Part shown: positions 1-5,873 of the stretch, in pieces | Position numbering within the stretch: position 1 is the stretch's first letter | Layout: every line of letters starts with the position of its first letter | Source: Actinomycetota bacterium | Lineage (GTDB): Bacteria > Actinomycetota > Thermoleophilia > Gaiellales > Gaiellaceae | Direction of reading: 5' to 3' | Length of the DNA stretch: 5,885 nucleotides | NCBI GenBank assembly: GCA_013695295.1 | Contig: JACDAS010000144.1 | Coordinates: forward strand, 1-5,885 | Made by a program: the position numbers and the translations under genes | Notes under the pieces: generated by a model | Database searches by the model: none | What the model was told of the DNA's origin: nothing | What the model saw: the letters and a program-made list of their open reading frames with translations, nothing else

Positions 1-277
1 GCTTGACGACCGCGGACTTCCACTCGTTCGCCTTCGCGAAGTCGAGCGTCGGTTCACCGACCTGGACGCCCAGCTTCGGAAAGGTCTGCTCTGCCGCATG
101 GAGCGAGAATGCGGTCTGCACCCAGGCTTTCGTGGGGATGCAGCCGACGCGCAGACAGGTGCCGCCGAGCTCGGGCTCCTGCTCGATGCAGACGGCCTTG
201 GCGCCGAGCTGGGCCGCGCGGATCGCGGCCGTGTATCCGCCCGGGCCTCCGCCGAGAACGGCGACGTCACAGTCCAT
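1..277 (-). CDS. lpdA: dihydrolipoamide dehydrogenase (E3), N-terminal part, runs off the left edge
   Basis: This is the flavoprotein that reoxidises dihydrolipoamide on E2 with FAD and NAD+. Only the first 92 codons are in the window. It opens at ATG 277 with MDCDVAVLGGGPGGY, the Rossmann fingerprint for FAD binding (GxGxxG-type glycines, residues 9-14). Residues 38-50 read GGTCLRVGCIPTK, the redox-active disulfide site with Cys41 and Cys46 spaced C-x4-C, as in Lpd. There is no N-terminal lipoyl domain. The start is supported by an AAGGAG sequence 8 nt upstream. It lies in the same direction as the E1 beta and E2 genes at the right end but is separated from them by about 3 kb, so it probably serves that complex from a separate transcript. 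Other disulfide oxidoreductases (mercuric or glutathione reductase) share the motif, but the TCLRVGCIPTK form and the neighbours favour Lpd. Confidence 0.9.
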   Translation of the reverse strand, partial: MDCDVAVLGGGPGGYTAAIRAAQLGAKAVCIEQEPELGGTCLRVGCIPTKAWVQTAFSLHAAEQTFPKLGVQVGEPTLDFAKANEWKSAVVK

Positions 278-285
278 CTGTCAGG

Positions 286-291
286 CTCCTT
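286..291 (-). promoter_or_regulatory. ribosome binding site of the E3 gene
   Basis: On the minus strand AAGGAG is followed by 8 nt (CCTGACAG) and then the ATG at 277. This near-consensus Shine-Dalgarno site fixes the E3 start. Most other genes in the window lack such a clear site. Confidence 0.7.
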
Positions 292-308
292 CGTCGGAAG
301 TCAGCTCG

Positions 309-314
309 ATGCTA
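309..314 (-). promoter_or_regulatory. possible -10 box for the E3 gene
   Basis: TAGCAT on the minus strand fits the TAnnnT form of actinobacterial -10 boxes. It would place transcription start about 25-30 nt before the ATG, upstream of the ribosome binding site. No recognisable -35 was found, so this is weak. It lies in the 81-nt gap between the GNAT stop and the E3 start, and would let E3 be expressed independently of the acetyltransferase. Confidence 0.25.
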
Positions 315-358
315 CCCGCCGTCTTCTCTCCGCACGGGCGGTCCCGAGCTGCAGGGCT

Positions 359-814
359 CTACTCGAGCTCCGCGCGCATAGTGTGGGTCGAGCCAGCCTC
401 GGCGACCTTGCAAAAGCCAAACCGCTCATAGAGCCCGATCGCCGGGTTCGACCGCTCGACGCTGAGGCTGATCGCGGGGTGGCCGGCGGCTCGCGCCTTG
501 TCCAGCAGGGCGGTGAGCAAGGCCTTCCCCACCCCGCCGCGACGGCGGCTCGGCACGACGGCGAGCGAGAGCTCCGGCGTCGCCTCATCGACGAACCCGT
601 ACCCGGGCTCGCTCCTCCGGTAGAGCCGAAACCACGCGGCGCCGACCGGGGTCGCGCCCTCGAGGGCGATCACGGCTGTGTCGCCCGGGCGTCCCCAGCG
701 GTCTGCGTAGCGAGAGACGGGCAGCTCTCCCACGAGCGAGACCCCGGCGTACGCGTGCCGGAGCATGTCCCTCAGGAAGCGCACGTCCTGGGGCCCACCG
801 GCGCGGATGATCAC
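359..814 (-). CDS. GNAT-family N-acetyltransferase
   Basis: A 151-residue single-domain GCN5-related acetyltransferase, which moves the acetyl group of acetyl-CoA to an amine on an unknown acceptor. Residues 81-100 (ELSLAVVPS, then RRRGGVGKALL) hold motif A: a beta-strand and the R-x-x-G-x-G pyrophosphate loop (Arg91 to Gly96). Motif B follows at about 114-136, ISLSVERSNPAIGLYERFGF, with the usual Asn and Tyr (N123, Y129). The N-terminus MIIRAGGPQDVRFLRDML matches the first strand and helix of the fold, so the GTG start at 814 is preferred over the internal Met17. No Shine-Dalgarno site precedes it; a TAGACT sits 6 nt upstream. It is divergent from the secreted-protein gene to its right. Length is typical for the family. 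The substrate cannot be told from sequence. Confidence 0.88.
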   Translation of the reverse strand: MIIRAGGPQDVRFLRDMLRHAYAGVSLVGELPVSRYADRWGRPGDTAVIALEGATPVGAAWFRLYRRSEPGYGFVDEATPELSLAVVPSRRRGGVGKALLTALLDKARAAGHPAISLSVERSNPAIGLYERFGFCKVAEAGSTHTMRAELE

Positions 815-820
815 GGCGCC

Positions 821-826
821 AGTCTA
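821..826 (-). promoter_or_regulatory. possible -10 box for a leaderless GNAT transcript
   Basis: TAGACT on the minus strand (TAnnnT) is followed by GGCGCC and then the GTG start. Transcription would begin at or next to the start codon, which fits a leaderless mRNA and the lack of a Shine-Dalgarno site. No convincing -35 is visible. Confidence 0.3.
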
Positions 827-899
827 GACAGGTGGAACGCTCGCGCTGACCTGCCCGTGGACACGAGAGCGAGGTATCTGGCCCGCCGCCGCTTGTACG

Positions 900-2039
900 A
901 TGGTTGCCGGGATCTGCATGATTGCTCGCCTGCTCGCCCTACTCGTGGTGCCGGCGACAGCCGCCTCGGTCGCTGCATCGAGTGTCGCCGATGGCCAGGA
1001 CGCGAAACCAGCGATCCTCGGACGCCCATCACGGGCCGTCGCCGCGACCCCTGACCCGCCCCGGCCCCTCCGCGGCGTACCGCTCACCGGCTCTACGGGC
1101 CTGCGCCTCCTTGTCGCGAACGATCCGCCGTTTCTCCTCGACGTGGACACTGGACGCAGCACGCCCATCAAGGGCCTCGACGCGCGCGGGCACCCCGTCC
1201 TTTCAGTGCTCGCGGTGGGGAAGGACGCCGTCGTCCGGCTCGAGCGCCGTGTGCCTGCGACAAGAGTTCCGGGCGCTGAGATCTACGTCGTGCGCCGTGG
1301 CAGGACGAGCGCGACCCGACTCGCGACCGCCTCGGAGGTCGCTCCCACCGCCGATGGTTTGGCGGTCTGGCTCAAGACCTTCACCGACGCACGTCATTGC
1401 ACGCTTCGCGAGGTGACGCTCGGCGGAGGAAAACGACGGGCGCCGCGCCCCTTGCCGTGCTCGGCACGGCTCATCGACGCCGGCGCCGGCGCGGTCATAG
1501 TTCAGGGAAGCTCGATCGTCGACCCCCAGACTGGACGGACCTTGCTTCGCGCTAGCCGGGTCTGGGCCAGGACCGGCCAGTTCGTGCTGACGGTCGCTGA
1601 ATCCCGGGCTTCGCTGACGCTGGCCGATCTGGCTAGCGGCGAACGCTGGCGGCTGCCCTGGCCGAGCGACATCGGCGGCGCGGACAGTCAGGGTGGCACA
1701 GATCAGGCCGCGGTTCAGGCAAACGGCAGGCTAGTCGCTCTCGCCTTCTCGGACCCGGCCTATCAGGACGGCGGGACGCAGGTGACCGACGTTTGGCTGT
1801 TCGACCCGGCCAGCCGTCGCTTGGAGCACTTGCCGGACATGCCCGCCACCGTGTCGCTCAAGTCCACGAGCATGTCCTGGACGAGCGATGACCGGCTCGT
1901 GATCCTCGGTCAGACTGCTCGGCAAGACGTCGTCGCGATTTGGAAGCCTGGCCAGGCCCGAATTGCAACGCGGTCGATCCGGATGCCCGCTCGGAACAGC
2001 GGCAGCGACTCGTTCGTCGCCTGGCAGACTGCTGCCTGA
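900..2039 (+). CDS. secreted beta-propeller-like protein of unknown function
   Basis: I do not recognise a named family. The 379-residue product starts with a Sec-type signal peptide: Arg10, then the hydrophobic stretch LLALLVVPATAA, with cleavage likely around residues 20-26. ATG 918 (Met7) is an equally good start, since it gives a more canonical signal peptide and a weak GGGA lies just before it. The rest is a series of short beta-strand repeats typical of WD40/PD40-like propellers, for example LLVANDPPFLLDVDTGR (70-86), SIVDPQTGRTLLRASRVWA (205-223), LTLADLASGERWRL (239-252) and DVWLFDPASRRLEHLPD (297-313). The 'D-x-x-(S/T)GR/E' turns between strands are characteristic. Two mature cysteines (C167, C187) could form a disulfide. 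It probably acts outside the membrane as a binding or scaffold protein; no catalytic motif was seen. It is transcribed opposite to its neighbours, the GNAT gene and the HNH gene. Confidence 0.75.
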   Translation: MVAGICMIARLLALLVVPATAASVAASSVADGQDAKPAILGRPSRAVAATPDPPRPLRGVPLTGSTGLRLLVANDPPFLLDVDTGRSTPIKGLDARGHPVLSVLAVGKDAVVRLERRVPATRVPGAEIYVVRRGRTSATRLATASEVAPTADGLAVWLKTFTDARHCTLREVTLGGGKRRAPRPLPCSARLIDAGAGAVIVQGSSIVDPQTGRTLLRASRVWARTGQFVLTVAESRASLTLADLASGERWRLPWPSDIGGADSQGGTDQAAVQANGRLVALAFSDPAYQDGGTQVTDVWLFDPASRRLEHLPDMPATVSLKSTSMSWTSDDRLVILGQTARQDVVAIWKPGQARIATRSIRMPARNSGSDSFVAWQTAA

Positions 2040-2115
2040 GGGGGCAGAGACGGCGGGCGGTCGCGGCCGGCCGTTGGTCAGAAGGACGACTCACCGACGC
2101 GGCCTGAAGACAGGG

Positions 2116-2331
2116 AAAGTTCTCGCGGTTTCTGGCACGCACACCCTACGCGGTTCAAGCCCGGCAGGAGCGGCGAATACTGGGAAGATCAAGCGCAGTA
2201 TGGAACGGGACAAACGAGTCGATGCGGAGCTCGTGGACTTGGGGTGGTCGGTCGTAAGCCTATGGGACTTTGATGTCCAGAAAGACTCCGAGTGGGCGGC
2301 GTCTGTCGTCGCCTACGCGCTACGGCGTACG
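2116..2331 (+). pseudogene. decayed remnant of a Vsr-type very-short-patch mismatch endonuclease
   Basis: Two reading frames together give the C-terminal half of a Vsr-like nuclease. The first frame, from 2127, reads GFWHAHPTRFKPGRSGEYW (through 2183). This matches the family's FWH segment; in E. coli Vsr the equivalent Phe67 and Trp68 intercalate at the T:G mismatch and His69 is catalytic. After a single extra base (2184) the match continues in another frame from 2185: KIKRSMERDKRVDAELVDLGW, then SVVSLWDFDV, the family's E/K-x-ERDRR...LGWRVL-x-W region. KVLAV at 2116-2130, in the second frame, may be the strand before the FWH motif, implying another disruption near 2125-2130. The N-terminal part with the catalytic Asp is missing: the preceding gene ends at 2039, which leaves too little room. 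No in-frame stop ends the remnant before the hairpin at 2343. Loss of function is inferred; a sequencing error at 2184 would fix only one defect. Confidence 0.72.
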
Positions 2332-2342
2332 GCGGAACCGTC

Positions 2343-2367
2343 GACGATCCGCGCTACGCGGGTCGTC
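2343..2367. terminator. 11-bp hairpin, candidate terminator at a convergent junction
   Basis: The arms GACGATCCGCG (2343-2353) and CGCGGGTCGTC (2357-2367) pair over 11 positions, with ten Watson-Crick pairs and one T-G wobble, around a 3-nt CTA loop. The right arm touches the TGA stop of the HNH gene (2368-2366), and the left arm lies just past the Vsr remnant. It could therefore end transcription from both sides. There is no T-run on either strand, so it would be a U-less terminator of the kind proposed in high-GC actinobacteria, or another RNA structure. Confidence 0.5.
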
Positions 2368-3115
2368 AGAAGACGTTCAGGTCGCCGTGCTCGGCGAGCT
2401 CCGGCGGCACCTGGACGGGCACCCGCTTGAGCAGATCGGTACCTAGACCCATCCCGAACACGCCCATGAGCACTGGCATGCCCTCTTCGCCCGTCTCGTG
2501 CATGACGGGGGGCCACCAATACCGCAACGAGACCTGCCGGTCATTCGGGTCGCCTTTTCGTGCCAGCGCGACCCAACCGTGGGCGGGTTCCTGCCCGAGG
2601 ATCATGCGCCTAGTCTCGTCGAGCCGCGAATCGAACATCGCCCCGCCGTGGTCGATGTACGCGAATTCGAGCGCCATCTTCCAGAGCGCGCGAGCCATCG
2701 TTGCGGTGTCATCCACCGTGATGGGGCGCGAGCCTCTTAGTTGCAGTTCGTATTGGTTAGGTCCGACCGTTCGCCACGTCTTCTCGCTGTTGGTCTCGAT
2801 GTAGATGTTGGCTTCTGTGGGCATGCTGACCCGCGCGTTGCCCCACTTGGACATCGGTCGCTTGCCCGCCTTCGTCTTGATGCCGTACATCGTTCGCAGG
2901 AGAGAGATCGGCGGATAGTTCAGGAAGGCGTTATCGAGGTCCGAGAGCCGTCCAAAGTTGCAGCGGTCGCAGACGACGCCCGGAGGAAGCACGATCTCAT
3001 CGTTGCCGAGGCTCTCCGGGAACGGGTGCTCCCGCGAGCGGAACCCACCGTCGTGGAGACGGCAAAACAGGCATCCCTCAGAGTTGAGACAGGCGTTGAC
3101 GCGCGACGCTTCCAC
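2366..3115 (-). CDS. HNH-type zinc-finger protein, putative nuclease, unknown C-terminal region
   Basis: The N-terminal 55 residues fit the HNH_5-like beta-beta-alpha-metal fold. Cys15-x2-Cys18 and Cys49-x2-Cys52 make a zinc-binding pair; REHPFPESLGN (28-38) carries the first His (H30), and CDRCNFGRLSDLD (49-61) carries the Asn (N53) and helix. This is the usual layout of HNH endonucleases, which cut DNA with a metal ion. Residues about 65-249 contain no domain I recognise; they include KTKAGKRPMSKWGNARVSM (80-98) and a Trp-rich stretch near the middle and end. The start is GTG 3115, since the only upstream in-frame stretch is eight codons long after a TAA. No properly spaced Shine-Dalgarno site is present; TACCCT lies 7 nt upstream, as in leaderless genes. 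Base composition is lower in GC than the dehydrogenase genes (34 of 60 bases in 2761-2820), a hint of horizontal acquisition. Nuclease activity is inferred from the motif only. Confidence 0.8.
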   Translation of the reverse strand: MEASRVNACLNSEGCLFCRLHDGGFRSREHPFPESLGNDEIVLPPGVVCDRCNFGRLSDLDNAFLNYPPISLLRTMYGIKTKAGKRPMSKWGNARVSMPTEANIYIETNSEKTWRTVGPNQYELQLRGSRPITVDDTATMARALWKMALEFAYIDHGGAMFDSRLDETRRMILGQEPAHGWVALARKGDPNDRQVSLRYWWPPVMHETGEEGMPVLMGVFGMGLGTDLLKRVPVQVPPELAEHGDLNVF

Positions 3116-3299
3116 TCCTACGAGGGTAGCGATAGTCGGTTACGCCGTCGTCGCGCAGCCAGCCGGCGGCGAGCTCGTCGAGCGCTTGTCGAACCCCGAG
3201 CTGCCATCGTCGAGCTCGATCCGCCAGCGCAGCGTGTTGAGTGAAGCCGCGGCCCGAAACGGGCTCGGCGCGACGGACGCCCGAGCCGTCGCGCGCGAC
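3116..3299 (-). other. 184-nt gap with faint protein-like traces, no supported gene
   Basis: Between the VOC stop and the HNH start no start codon with a ribosome binding site was found. On the minus strand one frame reads LNTLRWRIELDDGSSGFDK and a second frame continues ALDELAAGWLRDDGVTDY. Joined by a one-base shift these look like a compact soluble protein, but I cannot assign a family and GC-rich DNA often yields such stretches by chance. It may be a decayed small gene or just spacer carrying the HNH promoter. Confidence 0.25.
3123..3128 (-). promoter_or_regulatory. possible -10 box for a leaderless HNH transcript
   Basis: TACCCT on the minus strand (TAnnnT) is followed by CGTAGGA and then the GTG start at 3115. 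Transcription would start at or very near the GTG. The GGA next to the GTG is too close to act as a normal Shine-Dalgarno site. No -35 is evident. Confidence 0.3.
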
Positions 3300-3641
3300 C
3301 TACTGCCGAGCGTCGTCTGCGAGCTCCTGCGCAAGCTGAATCCGATTTCCGTCCGGGTCGTAGACGTCGAGGATCCGCATCTGCCCGTGCAGCTCCAGCA
3401 CGATGCCGACCTCGACGCCCGCCGCGCGCAGGCGCTCCGCCTCGGCCTTCACGTCTGCGACGTCGACGGTGGCCACGCCGACGTCGACGAGATCACCCTC
3501 CGCGACCGCAATCTCCATCCCGCCGCGCTCGAGCCGTGCCCACTGGCCGTCGCCGTCGACGTAGGTCTCCGTGAAGCCGAGCGTGTCCCGGTAGAAGGTA
3601 CGCGCGACGTCCAGATCGCTCACGCGGTACCAGACGGTCAC
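3300..3641 (-). CDS. VOC (glyoxalase/bleomycin-resistance fold) protein, translationally coupled to E2
   Basis: A 113-residue single-module member of the vicinal oxygen chelate superfamily. It opens MTVWYRVSDLDVARTFYRDTLGF, the standard first beta-strand and helix ('V-x-D-x-x-x-xFYxxxLGF'). Two central strands follow (WARLERGGMEIAVAEG), then ATVDVADVKAEAERLRAAGVEV and the terminal strand with DVYDPDGNRIQL (92-103). In many VOC enzymes the last position before the Leu is a metal-binding Glu; here it is Gln102, so metal use may differ. GTG 3641 overlaps the E2 TGA as GTGA, a 4-base overlap that implies coupled translation. One module of this size usually dimerises. Family members act as glyoxalases, dioxygenases, epimerases or drug-binding proteins; the substrate here is unknown. 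The operon position suggests a link to 2-oxo acid or aldehyde metabolism, which is inference. Confidence 0.87.
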   Translation of the reverse strand: MTVWYRVSDLDVARTFYRDTLGFTETYVDGDGQWARLERGGMEIAVAEGDLVDVGVATVDVADVKAEAERLRAAGVEVGIVLELHGQMRILDVYDPDGNRIQLAQELADDARQ

Positions 3642-4894
3642 CAGGCCAGCCCGGGCTCCTCGAGGAAGTCCTTGACCGTCCGAAGGAACTCGGCGGCGGT
3701 GGCCCCGTCGAGCGAGCGGTGGTCGCAGGTCAGCGTCATCGTCATCAGCGGCAGGACGTCGAGCTCGCCGTCGCGGGCGACCGGCCGCTCCTCGATCGCG
3801 CCCACGGCGAGGATGGCGGCCTGTGGCGGGTTGAGAACGGCGACGAACTGCTCGACGCCATACATGCCGAGGTTCGAGATCGTGAAGGTTCCGCCCTCGA
3901 GGTCGGCCTGCTGGAGCTTGCCGGCCCGGGCCCGAGCGACGAGGTCGGCGCGCGCCGCCGCGATCTCGGCGATCGAGCGCCGTTCGCAGCCGGGGATCAC
4001 GGGCACGACGAGGCCCTTCGGGATCGCGACCGCGAGCCCGACGTTCGCGGCCGGGTGGAGCTCGATCGCCTCGCCGGTGAAGAGGGCGTTGACCCCGCGG
4101 TGGCGCATCAGCGCGAGCGCGCAGGCCTTCGTCAGCACGTCGGTCACCGTGGGCCGCGTCGAGGCCTCCTTCGTCAGCTCGACCAGCCGTTCGCGCAGAT
4201 CCAGCGCGCGGGTCATGTCGGCGGACATGGAGATCTGGAACGCGGGCGCCTCCCAGGCCTTGGTCAGGCGGCGGGCGATCGTCTTCCGAAGCGAGGTGAG
4301 TGGCTCGATCTCGATTTCCGCGGCCGCCTCCGGCCTGTCGTCTCGCGCCTGCACCGTTGCCACCCCGGCGCGCTCGACGTCCTCGGCGACCACGCGGCCG
4401 TCCGGGCCGGTGCCGGTGAGAGAGCGGAGCTCGATTCCTCGTTCGCGCGCGATCCGCCTGGCGAGCGGCGAGGCCTTCACGCGCCCGCTGCCAGAGGTGG
4501 GCGGCTCGGCCGGGGCCTCGGGGTCGGCGGACGCATCGCGGCCGCGCTCGCGCTCGGCCTCCCGCGCGGTTCCCGGCGAGCCCTCCTCCTGCGGATCCTC
4601 GTCGACCTCCTGGGCCTTCTCGCCGTTGTCGGACTCCTTCGCCGCAGACACCTCCTCGCCCTGCTCGCCGATGAAGGCGATCGTGGTGCCGACGTCCACC
4701 TCCCCGTCGGAGACGGCGATCTTGAGCAGGACGCCGGAGGCTTCGGCCTCCACTTCCTGCGTCACCTTCTCGGTGTCCAGCTCGTAGAGGGCCTCGCCCT
4801 TCTCGACGGCGTCGCCCTCGGATTTCAGCCACTTGACGATCGTCCCCGACTCCATGCCCTGCCCGAGGCGGGGCAGCTTGACCTCGTCAGCCAC
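3638..4894 (-). CDS. dihydrolipoyl acyltransferase E2 of a 2-oxo acid dehydrogenase complex
   Basis: E2 carries the acyl group on lipoate and passes it to CoA; it forms the cytoplasmic core that binds E1 and E3. Domains in order: a lipoyl domain (3-77) with the lipoylated Lys43 in ELDTEKVTQEVEA; an acidic, Ala/Pro/Glu-rich flexible linker (78-137); a peripheral-subunit-binding domain (about 140-176, VKASPLARRIARERGIEL and GPDGRVVAEDV); and the catalytic domain (195-418) with DHRSLDGA, giving active-site His392 and Asp396. At 418 residues with one lipoyl domain it has a usual length for bacterial E2s of the pyruvate, acetoin or branched-chain type. GTG 4894 overlaps the E1 beta stop by 8 bases, with AGGA a few bases upstream. 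The acyl substrate cannot be decided from E2 alone; the AcoB-like E1 beta suggests acetoin or pyruvate. Confidence 0.94.
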   Translation of the reverse strand: MADEVKLPRLGQGMESGTIVKWLKSEGDAVEKGEALYELDTEKVTQEVEAEASGVLLKIAVSDGEVDVGTTIAFIGEQGEEVSAAKESDNGEKAQEVDEDPQEEGSPGTAREAERERGRDASADPEAPAEPPTSGSGRVKASPLARRIARERGIELRSLTGTGPDGRVVAEDVERAGVATVQARDDRPEAAAEIEIEPLTSLRKTIARRLTKAWEAPAFQISMSADMTRALDLRERLVELTKEASTRPTVTDVLTKACALALMRHRGVNALFTGEAIELHPAANVGLAVAIPKGLVVPVIPGCERRSIAEIAAARADLVARARAGKLQQADLEGGTFTISNLGMYGVEQFVAVLNPPQAAILAVGAIEERPVARDGELDVLPLMTMTLTCDHRSLDGATAAEFLRTVKDFLEEPGLAW

Positions 4895-5873
4895 CGTTCC
4901 TCCCGACCGCCCTGTAGATCGCCTCGAGCACGTCTGCGTGGTGGGGGACGACGAACTCCTCCATCACGGGCGCGAACGGGATGGGGGTGAACCGCGCGCC
5001 GACGCGCTCGACCGGCGCGTCCAGCCAGTCGAAGGCCTGGTGCGAGACGACCGCCGCCACCTCGGCGCCGAAGCCCATTCTCGTCACGGCCTCATGGGCG
5101 ACGACGCAGCGGCTCGTCTTCTTGACGGAGCCCACGATCGCGGCCTCGTCGAGCGGCGAGAGCGTGCGCGGGTCGACCACCTCGACCGAAACGCCCTCCT
5201 GCTCGGCCTCCACCGCGGCGCCGAGCGCCTCGTGCACGAGGCGGCCGGTCGCGACGACGGTGACGTCCTCGCCGGCCCGGTGGACCCGGGCCTGGCCGAG
5301 CGGCACGGGCTCGAGCTCGTCGGGGAGCTCCTCCTTCAGTCCGTAGAGGGTCCGGTGCTCGAAGAAGACGACGGGGTTGTCGTCGTAGATCGACGACCAG
5401 AGCAGACCGCGGACGTCCGACGGAGTCGAGGGGAACACGACCTTCAGGCCGGGGACGTGCACGAGCCAGGCCTCGAGCTGCTGGGCGTGTTGCGCGCCGG
5501 GGGACCAGCCTGCGCCGCCCTGCGTCCGCACGGTCAGGGGCACCTTCAGCTGACCGCCGGACATGTAGCGGTGCTTGGCCGCCTGGTTGACGATCTGCTC
5601 CAGCGAGAGGGTGAGGAAGTCCTCGTACATGATCTCGACGACGGGCCGCATGCCCTGCATCGCGGCGCCGATCCCCGCGCCGACGATCGCCATCTCGGAG
5701 ATCGGCGTGTTGCGGACCCGCTCGGGCCCGAACTCCTCCAGCATCCCCTGGGTGACCCCCATCGAGCCGCCCATCTCGGCGATGTCCTCGCCCATCAGGA
5801 ACACGTCCTGGTCGGCGCGCATCGCGCTCGAGAGGGCGTCGCGGACCGCCTCGCGGTAGCTGAGCTCAGGCAT
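4887..5873 (-). CDS. E1 beta subunit of a thiamine-diphosphate 2-oxo acid/acetoin dehydrogenase
   Basis: With E1 alpha it forms the heterotetramer that decarboxylates a 2-oxo acid (or cleaves acetoin) using thiamine diphosphate and acylates lipoyl-E2. The 328-residue length is typical. Seen in order: VFLMGEDIAEMGG (24-36); RVRNTPISEMAIVGAGIGAA (52-71) with Glu60, the conserved acid that activates the cofactor; YEDFLTLSLEQIVNQAAKHR; RTQGGAGWSPGAQHAQ (116-131) with His129; PGLKVVFPSTPSDVRGLL; and the C-terminal transketolase domain from about 205 (DVTVVATGRLVHEAL). EHRTLYGLKEELP and AAKHRYMSGG resemble AcoB-type acetoin dehydrogenase beta chains, but pyruvate and branched-chain enzymes are close relatives. 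The ATG has no Shine-Dalgarno site in the 12 bases available and seems to overlap the end of the preceding gene, so coupled translation is likely. The stop overlaps the E2 start. Confidence 0.94.
   Translation of the reverse strand: MPELSYREAVRDALSSAMRADQDVFLMGEDIAEMGGSMGVTQGMLEEFGPERVRNTPISEMAIVGAGIGAAMQGMRPVVEIMYEDFLTLSLEQIVNQAAKHRYMSGGQLKVPLTVRTQGGAGWSPGAQHAQQLEAWLVHVPGLKVVFPSTPSDVRGLLWSSIYDDNPVVFFEHRTLYGLKEELPDELEPVPLGQARVHRAGEDVTVVATGRLVHEALGAAVEAEQEGVSVEVVDPRTLSPLDEAAIVGSVKKTSRCVVAHEAVTRMGFGAEVAAVVSHQAFDWLDAPVERVGARFTPIPFAPVMEEFVVPHHADVLEAIYRAVGRNGG

Noticed and set aside
98..1054. Plus-strand open frame of 318 codons at the left end
   Set aside because: It is antisense to the E3 and GNAT genes, both supported by motifs, and its translation is a charged, motif-free shadow.
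2032..2047. CTGCC/GGCAG hairpin around the stop codon of the secreted-protein gene
   Set aside because: The stem is only five base pairs, with a six-base loop and no T-run. This is too weak to call a terminator in GC-rich DNA.
2064..2073. CGGCCGGCCG palindrome
   Set aside because: A short, GC-only palindrome is expected by chance here; no partner site or repeat was seen.
2200..2430. ATG at 2200 as the start of a small intact gene (MERDKRVDAEL...)
   Set aside because: The sequence continues upstream, in another frame, into conserved Vsr residues, has no ribosome binding site, and runs on past the hairpin into the HNH gene's antisense strand. A decayed larger gene explains it better.
2958..4787. 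Very long plus-strand open frame (609 codons) across the VOC and E2 genes
   Set aside because: It is antisense to genes with clear domains and motifs, is rich in Ser/Arg/Ala without any recognisable motif, and has no ribosome binding site. Long antisense frames are expected in GC-rich coding DNA.
3300..4832. Minus-strand open frame of 510 codons that would fuse E2-region sequence to the VOC protein
   Set aside because: Only the last 113 codons (from 3641) are a real protein; the upstream part is an Arg/Gly-rich shadow of E2 in another frame. It is not an E2-VOC fusion.
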